NCBI GenBank assembly: GCA_039654915.1
Contig: CM077599.1
Span: 65,090,501-65,154,500 of the forward strand
Direction of reading: 5' to 3'
From: Aquilaria yunnanensis
Taxonomy: Eukaryota; Streptophyta; Magnoliopsida; Malvales; Thymelaeaceae
DNA: 64,000 nt
Notes under the pieces: generated by a model
The model's database searches: none
Told to the model about the DNA's origin: nothing
Seen by the model: the letters and a program-made list of their open reading frames with translations, nothing else
In this document: piece after piece, positions 57,261 to 64,000 of the stretch
Layout: every line of letters starts with the position of its first letter
Numbering within the stretch: the first letter of the stretch is position 1
Made by a program: the position numbers and the translations under genes

Positions 57261-58139
57261 ATAATCATAAACGCTTAAACAATATCTATATATTGTCCTC
57301 CACCTATTGGAAATTTTGGAGACCAAAGTTTTGAAAGAAAGGCAAATTGTTGCTCCCTATGCTTTATATTTCTAATTTTGTTGTTAATTACGGGAAAGTA
57401 TCCTTAGCATTGGTTAAGCTTTAAAAGCTTTAAAAGAGGTCCATGGAAAAGTCTAAAAAGTCCTACTTATGAGGCTTGGAGTGTGGGATTAACTTTAGGA
57501 AAGTTTAGTTCTTAAATCGAATTAAGTGTACTTTAGGTCAACAAGAAAATAATGGTTTAGATAGCCATAATGAAAGCTCTCGGACTGAAGTATAAGAGTT
57601 TAGGTAATTAGTGGGTTCGTGGTTCATTTAGTAGTCCGATTTGGCTTGTCAAGTTAAGTGTATAAGTTTAGAAAGTTTAGGTAGTAAACTAGAGTTAAGC
57701 CACAAACTTAAAACAGTGAAAATTTTGATCTCTCCTTCTCATAGAGCTAGCAAAGAATAGGTTCAACTATAAAGTTTGATTAGCATACTTTTTCTGCTGC
57801 TAACAAGGAACAATATGTTACTCATGAGATTCCTTCATCTTTCCTTCACTAATGGCTTGCGGAAGATTTCACTCATCTTCATTTTGGAGCTGTTTGGCTT
57901 GCTTTTAGTTACTATGGATGAAAAGCACTACCAGTTACGGCTAGAATCACTTTCCCTGATACTTGATACAAGAGATACAAACATACTTATATTGGTATTG
58001 TGAAGACTACGCTTAATACTGGTATTGTCTTGATAACGTTCTTCCCCAATCTTTGTGTGGCTTTTCAAGATCTGCATCTACTATTTGCCTTGAAGATCTA
58101 GTTACAAATTGCAGGTGCATAACAAATTTCTTCTTCTTA
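57261..58139. other. Sequence after the gypsy relic, no gene recognised
   Basis: May include LTR sequence of the same gypsy element. No ends or ORFs supported. Confidence 0.3.
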
Positions 58140-58147
58140 GGTAGCAA

Positions 58148-58636
58148 TAGGGGTGGAAACAAGTTGACTCTCTTATTGAACAGTTCAAGCTCAAGCTTTA
58201 TTTTTTTGTTATCAAGTTGTGCCTAATGAGTTTTAGGTCGAGTTTTGAGCTTCATTTTAAGTTTGAACTCTTAAAAAATCAAGCTTCATGTCTGGTAATG
58301 TTTGGCTTGAACTCTTATCGAGCCTAATAAGCCTAATATTTTTTAATATAAAGCTAAATTAATTTTATTTTAGTTATACCTAAACCCTAAAATTTTAATT
58401 TTTATTGCTTAAATCTTGCTTGAACCTCAAATAAAACTTCATTCAAGCTCAAACCTTGAATCAAGCTTCGAGCCTGTCTTGCCACCTAGTTGAGCTCGAA
58501 GCTTTTAAAGTCGAGCTTCGAACTCTATTTTTCGAGCTCAATGAGCTTAAGCTTGAGCCCGAGCTAAGCCAATGCTTAACCAGCCAAGCTTCAAGCCTAG
58601 GATGTCCAAGCTCAGCTCAACTCGTTTCCACTTCTA
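58148..58636. mobile_element. Non-autonomous hAT-type element (489 bp)
   Basis: Ends TAGGGGTGGAAACAAGTTGA and TCAACTCGTTTCCACTTCTA are inverted repeats with few mismatches. Flanks GGTAGCAA and TGTAGTAA match at 6 of 8. Inside are many AAGCTTGAGC/GAGCTCGAAG-type subterminal repeats. Confidence 0.8.
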
Positions 58637-60066
58637 TGTAGTAACTCTTCATTACTAGATGGCATATAGAGTCCAAGATCATGAACTGAATTTTGCCATG
58701 CCCAATATGAACAATGATGCACTGTATCTTTCTATTGATACAACCCATATTCCAAATGAGACATATGTTCCTTGCCGGCTCTTAGAAAAGAATTTCAATG
58801 ACTTATTCTAGCTTCCTAGATTACAAGTTATGAATCTATTCATTAGCAATCACAACTTGTTCAGTCCAAAAAAGCCCAATTTCCTTCATAGAGGAGAAGG
58901 GCAAACTAAAATTTTCTTCCAAAAAGAAGTTGAATAATCTCAAGATGCTAATGTTTTCTCCACTCCAACAATTATGACCATGATTCATGAAGCAAATCTA
59001 GGAATTCACGTTCCAATGGAATCCTTTATTGTTGATGGTTCTTTTATTTATCAATTTTAAAATAATAAAGATCACAAATATTTTGATGTTTTTTATTGTA
59101 TTGATTGCTTACAATTTTATGATGATGATATGGTGGAAACAATGAAGAAAAATAAAAAATCATCACAAAAGCTTCTTCCTCAAAGATGTAAAAATGGTGA
59201 CACATTAGTTGGACTTCTTAATGAACCATTTGGGAAATTTGATTACTACGTATTGTATTTAGAAAAGGAGGATATTCAGTCCCCTCAGCCTTCTTTGGTA
59301 GATGACTCATTTGATCATCCTGCTCCTACTCTTGAAGTGAAGATGGATGCACACCCTTATTACAAGAAGGCACTTAAGCAATTAAAAAAAAAAAGCAACC
59401 CCCAGTTCCTCCTACTTTTAAAGTCCACTTGTTTGAAATGAAAAAAAAAAAAAAAGATTTTCATCCATTAAATTTGAAGATCTTTCATCATCAACCAAGC
59501 ATAGTTCTGTAACCAACAATGGTTGATTTAGAAGGAAGAATAAAAGACACATTTGTTACTAAACAAGAGCTAAATTGGCAATTTGAATATGATTTCTCAA
59601 AATTGTGTTCTATACAAAATTGAGCAAAATCAACTTCGATTTGATAAAAAAGTTGATAATGATATAATTGATCTTTTGATAAAATGTCAACAAAGAATTG
59701 ATTATCTCCATAATGTGATAATGGATCTCATTTCCCAGCAAAAGAATTTCTCAACCCAAGAAAGAGAAATTATGCATATTAAGCAACAACTGAAGCATCT
59801 TTAGGTTAGCCAGCAACCCCAGCTTCCAAATCCTTATACTCCTCATTTGATTAATCCTTAACCTTTTAGCCTATTTCATACAAGACCATCGCCATCCAGT
59901 GATAACCTATTTGTAAGCCCTCTATCACTTTGCCAACACTTTAATCCACAACCAAAATCTAAACCGAAGTCTTATCGACCTCCACCAACCAGTTTTACCC
60001 AAACAAAGCCTATATCACAATACAAACCGAGACTTAAAGTTTCTGCTCCAGAAGAACCTCTACAAG

Positions 60067-60583
60067 AACTATTAGTATTGTGCCTAAAAGCTAGTCATGA
60101 GATGACTATATTTCACATATTGAGTCATGATATTTTATTGATGTATTATTCCAATAATTTTGTTTATTATTTGTTTCTACGTAACATAATTAAACATAAT
60201 TACTCACTATGTCCCAAAACTTTTGATCCATTTATTTTTTGCAATTAATCTAGCATTTTTTATTTTCAATAGTTTAATATATAAATGAAAAATATTTATA
60301 TATGAATGATAAATCAAGATATGTGGTTTCTAAATATGTTTTTTTTTAATTTTTTCTAGCAAACAATAATATGAATAAGTTCAAGTTAAAATACTAAAAA
60401 AAATCAAATGAAACAAAAGTTTTGGGACAGAGGGAGTATAACTCTAGAATAGTAGTACTATTAAATGTCTCTGGTTGAGTATTATCATGGAATAGGTTGT
60501 ATTAATACATAAGGACCAGCATATGTAGATATTAATATAAGATATGTGGTCTATATATGGGTACAAGATGGGGAACTTATGTA
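60067..60583 (+). repeat. Truncated Copia LTR inside the pararetroviral relic
   Basis: Matches the start of the LTR at 63247 (ATTAGTATTGTGCC, AGTCATGA, GAGTCATGATATTTTATTGA) but stops at GTACTGG. The intact family member continues with ACCGACCCACC. It carries the MITE at 60203-60436. Confidence 0.75.
60203..60436. mobile_element. Stowaway-like MITE inside the Copia LTR
   Basis: Ends CTCACTATGTCCCAAAACTT and (minus strand) CTCCCTCTGTCCCAAAACTT, flanked by TA at 60201-60202 and 60437-60438. It sits at a point where the LTR copies at 47218 (minus) and 63247 are uninterrupted. Confidence 0.92.
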
Positions 60584-63246
60584 CTGGAGAAACTTTTACT
60601 GTAAATCATCAAGACACTGCAACAGACTCAATATTTGGATCAATCAGACAAATGATAATTGATCAACCTTGTGTGCTAAATCGCATGCTGAGTTTGAGCC
60701 ACAGCTTTTGTGGAGGAATCCCAAATTTTTCATTTGAGCTTCCATTTAAGAAAAAATGAATATGTGAATCCCACTGAAGCAACACACTCTGGCATGACAC
60801 CTGAAGGAAAGACCAAAACGATATCTAAACTTCAACTATGAGCTCAGGGACTTATTGAGCTGACCACCTCCTCATGAGCATGTTAAGCATTTTAGGTAAA
60901 CAAGCATTCTTAACAAGTCTGTGGAAAGCCTAGACTTGTTATTGACTACAAACCTTTAAATGATTTTTTTGTTGACATGAAATTCCCTCTGCCTAGAAAG
61001 AATACCATTTTTGCAAACTTTACTAATGCCAAAATCTTCTCCAAATTTGATCTTAAATCTTATTTTTGGCAATTAATTAACCCTTCTTATAAATACAAAG
61101 CAACCTTTTATATCCCAAATTTTCACCACCAGTGGACAGTTATGCCATTAAGCCTAAAAACCACCCATTCACTCTTCTAAAAGGCCATGATCCAAATCTT
61201 TGAACTCATCCTCTCATTAGCCCTTGTTTGTATTAATGATATTTTATTTTTTTTACCTTGTGTAGCATCTCATCTTAAGTTACTCAATCAGTTTGTTAAG
61301 ATAATCAAGCAATATGGAGTTATGCATTCTCAAAAGAAAATGTCATTACTCAGACATCAATCGAGTTCTTTCGTGTATAGATTATAGATAGCAAATATCA
61401 TTCTTAACCCCATATGGTGACAAACATATTGAATTTTTCTGAAGATAATCTTACAAAGAACCATGTCCAGAAAATTTTGGTTATTGTCAATCACATCTAA
61501 GAGTTTGCCCCATATTTATCATAAATTCTCTAGCCGCTACACATGTTCATCAAGAAAAACTCCCCTCTATGGACTTTTTTCCAACATCAAACAATTGTCA
61601 AACTAAAGCAAGTGGTCTAGTTCCTTCTTACTTTAAGGATTCATGACAAAGAAAAAAAGATTCTCTAGACAGACAATTATGATGAATTCTAGGGTGCAGT
61701 CATCCTTAAAGGGATAAATGGTGTGAGACATGTGTGTGGCTATAACAATGGTGAGTTCAAAGATAGTGAAAAACACTATTACTCAACCTACAAGAAAGTC
61801 CTAGCTGTTAAAAAAGGAATTGAAAAATTCTAAGTTCATTAAGTTGGACATCATTTTTTGGTCGATATGGAAATGTCAACTTTTCCAAAAATGCTGAACT
61901 TCCGCCAAAAGCACCTCCTTAATGCATAGCTACTCAGATGGTAACAATAGTTTGTACTATTCTTCTTTGATGTGAAGCATATAAAGGGTAGTACCAATGC
62001 CTTGGCACACATCCTTAGTAGACTGCTAAAATCTCCCAAGCCTAAACTTTAGAACAAAATGGCATCCTCCCCCTTCTACCCTCCTATGTTCAATGAAAAA
62101 ACCAACCTCCTAACCAATGTTGAATGTTATGAATATCAGTCTTTTACTTTTAACCAATGACACAAAGTTTTCCATTACCATTGCTCTCTTATAGAGAAAT
62201 ATAGTTTTGAAAACTACCCGATCAAGTTTGTTGGTATTCATCCTAAGCATCATTTTGCCTAACTTTTCTATATCCCTGATATTTTTGTTTTTCCACCCTT
62301 AGCCTGATCTTTTTTCTGGTACCTTTGTTCTATCCACACTATTAGTATCATCTTTAATATTCCTTGGTTTTATCAGTTTATCACTTTTTGTAAAAATTTT
62401 CCTATCAATTTTGATGCCTCCAAAATTGCCATTTTCCTCACCTATTTCACCCCTATTTACCATTGGGTGAAAGCCCTTAAATTTTCTTATATGGACTTAA
62501 ACCAATCCATCCTAAGGTCTTAGGTTCACCTTCAGCTATCTAGTATTTCTCCTCAAAATTCCTCACTTTTGTATGGGATAGCACATGTAATATACCTTTT
62601 CCTCATCCTATTGCTCTTACCAAAACCAGCACCCTTAGGTTTACTCCTAGCCCTTTAGATTACCATTACAAAAACCAAGAATTTAACCTTACCATCTTGT
62701 CTAGCAGTGCCCTAATGATTATAAAAATTTCCTGCAGAAGCGCATCAATATGATCACACTATCTTTTCTCTGGAAGTTTAGCCTCATGACAATCCATATT
62801 AGCCATCTTATCCAGTAGACTACCAGGAAATGGTTCATGAAGCTCTTCAATGCTTTGAAGAACACCAAAGATTGAACAAGCTAGAGAAGTCAAAGAACGA
62901 GAAGAAAAAACTCTTAAGTTAATTGTTTGCCTTGCTTCATCTCTTTCACTTGACGACACCATTATTGAGGATTCACCACAGACAGAAATAAGACAACAAT
63001 TTATCACTCCAAATTGTGACTATGGATTTGACTGTGTACACTGGCACATGGCCAATAACCCTAATTTTTTGCATAAAGACCTTGATCGGACACCATTAAC
63101 TCCCTCCAGCTATAATTCTAAAGATCTTTATCTCAACCTTCATAATGGCTGGTCCCTCTAATGGTTCCCTCCATGTTCTTATCATTTAAGAGTCTTTGTT
63201 TTTTCCTTTGTAAAAGTAAAGTAGTTTTTCTAGTGTGGTGTGATGT

Positions 63247-64000
63247 TGTTAGTATTGTGCCCAAAAAGCCAATCATGAGATGATTGTATTTTTGCACATT
63301 GAGTCATGATATTTTATTGAGGCATTAATCCAGCAATTTTGTTTGTTGTTTTGTTTCTGCGTAACGTAATAAACATAATTGTAACCCTAGAATAATGATA
63401 TTCTTAAACGTCCCTAGTCTAGTATTATTGTGGAGCGGGTTGCAATAATACATAATGACTAGCATATGTGGAGACTAATATGAGATATGTAGTCTACATA
63501 TGGGTACAAGTTGGAGAACTTGTGTACTGGACCGACCCACCATGAGAACACTTCATGGATCATTATATGAGTGTCATAAGTGATTCTCATAGTGATCATG
63601 GTATATGTAGTCCTTCGACCTAAGATCAGCAAGGTTCCCTACATGTGAGTCACATACTTTGATACTTTCCTTTGTTGCTCGTAACTGAGTGAACTTGAAG
63701 GAGGTCATTGGGTATGTCACATATCATGCGGAGGGATTTGTATGATCAATATGGGATTTGTCCCTCCTATGTAACGGGAGTGATATCTTTGGGCCCCTTG
63801 ATAGAGTGAGACTTAGAAAATGCATGGCCATGCTCCGATGAGTTGATATATGATATCAATGTCGTCAGTTTAAGTTGGTCTACTCGGTAATCAAGAAACC
63901 AAAGATTGGGCTATACGAGAGTGACACATTCCATGTCTTGTGCTTAGTCTTGATATCTTGGACAAAGGGACAATGGCATATATCGGTGATGATCATAAAG
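63247..64000 (+). repeat. Copia LTR running off the window
   Basis: Begins TGTTAGTATTGTGCCC. It is a third copy of the family at 46390-47218 (minus) and 60067-60583 and lacks the MITE. Its end lies beyond position 64000, so whether it is a solo LTR or part of a full element is unknown. Confidence 0.8.

Larger units (their letters stand above)
58660..63230 (+). pseudogene. Degenerate endogenous caulimovirid (pararetrovirus)
   Basis: Plus-strand relic broken by stops, frameshifts and an inserted LTR piece. The upstream part (59130-59441, 59583-59804) is lysine- and glutamine-rich with coiled-coil character. The reverse transcriptase lies at about 60940-61390: FSKFDLKSYFWQL, HHQWTVMPLSLK and a damaged catalytic box (CINDIL where the family has YIDDIL). 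RNase H is at about 61700-62040: CGYNNGEFKDSEKHYYSTYK, VKHIKGSTNALAH. Wording such as HHQW and KHYYSTYKKVLAVKKGI is typical of plant pararetroviruses rather than Ty3 elements. After RNase H, about 62050-62760 looks like decayed downstream viral coding sequence. It cannot encode a functional virus as it stands. Confidence 0.75.

Overview
The window is nuclear DNA of a flowering plant, probably a eudicot. It is AT-rich and intron-containing, has plant-type GATA factor genes, and is filled with nested plant transposable elements (Ty3, Copia, hAT, MULE-like, Stowaway-like) plus a decayed endogenous pararetrovirus. No rRNA, tRNA or CRISPR array was recognised. Boundaries are by eye from termini and target-site duplications (TSDs). 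Splice sites are inferred from consensus and reading phase. Homology calls rest on motif recognition, not searches. The dominant object is a giant LTR retrotransposon at 4250-25159 (about 20.9 kb). It has two nearly identical 3.4-kb LTRs, a perfect ACTCG TSD, a minus-strand primer-binding site beside the LTR at 21758 and a polypurine tract beside the LTR at 7643, so it reads on the minus strand. It has no usable gag-pol: only a broken gag-like remnant (about 20440-20840) resembling Ty3/Tat-type Gag. In place of pol it carries four intact, intronless minus-strand genes. Three are tandem 182-codon paralogues (15240-17399) whose basic stretch and four-cysteine finger resemble the nucleic-acid-binding proteins of carlaviruses and related flexiviruses. 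The fourth (14176-14805) encodes a LOG-type cytokinin-activating phosphoribohydrolase. A 5.9-kb tandem-repeat array (7744-13640) fills the 3' untranslated position, as is known for Tat/Ogre-type elements. Cytokinin activation beside a virus-like regulatory zinc-finger protein on one mobile element is the most unusual thing in the window. Region by region: 1-2607 is unassigned; 2708-4220 is a hAT-type element; 4250-25159 is the giant element; 26480-27426 is another hAT-type element; 27996-29813 and 33778-35609 are two tandem GATA-factor genes on the minus strand, the second with two zinc fingers. 36461-42943 is a decayed autonomous hAT transposon with two solo LTRs nested in it. 43380-48710 holds a LINE scrap, an LTR-like stretch and the 3' part of a Copia element. 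48920-54137 is a MULE-like element with about 265-bp terminal inverted repeats, containing a second MULE-like element and a hAT-type element. 54147-58640 holds a gypsy integrase tail and another hAT-type element. 58660-63230 is a degenerate endogenous caulimovirid, interrupted by a Copia LTR piece that itself carries a Stowaway-like MITE. A Copia LTR of the same family begins at 63247 and runs off the window. The two GATA genes are the only evident ordinary host genes. The LOG-like gene and the three finger genes form a mobile cassette: each appears to have its own promoter-like upstream sequence, and the finger genes share flanking repeats.
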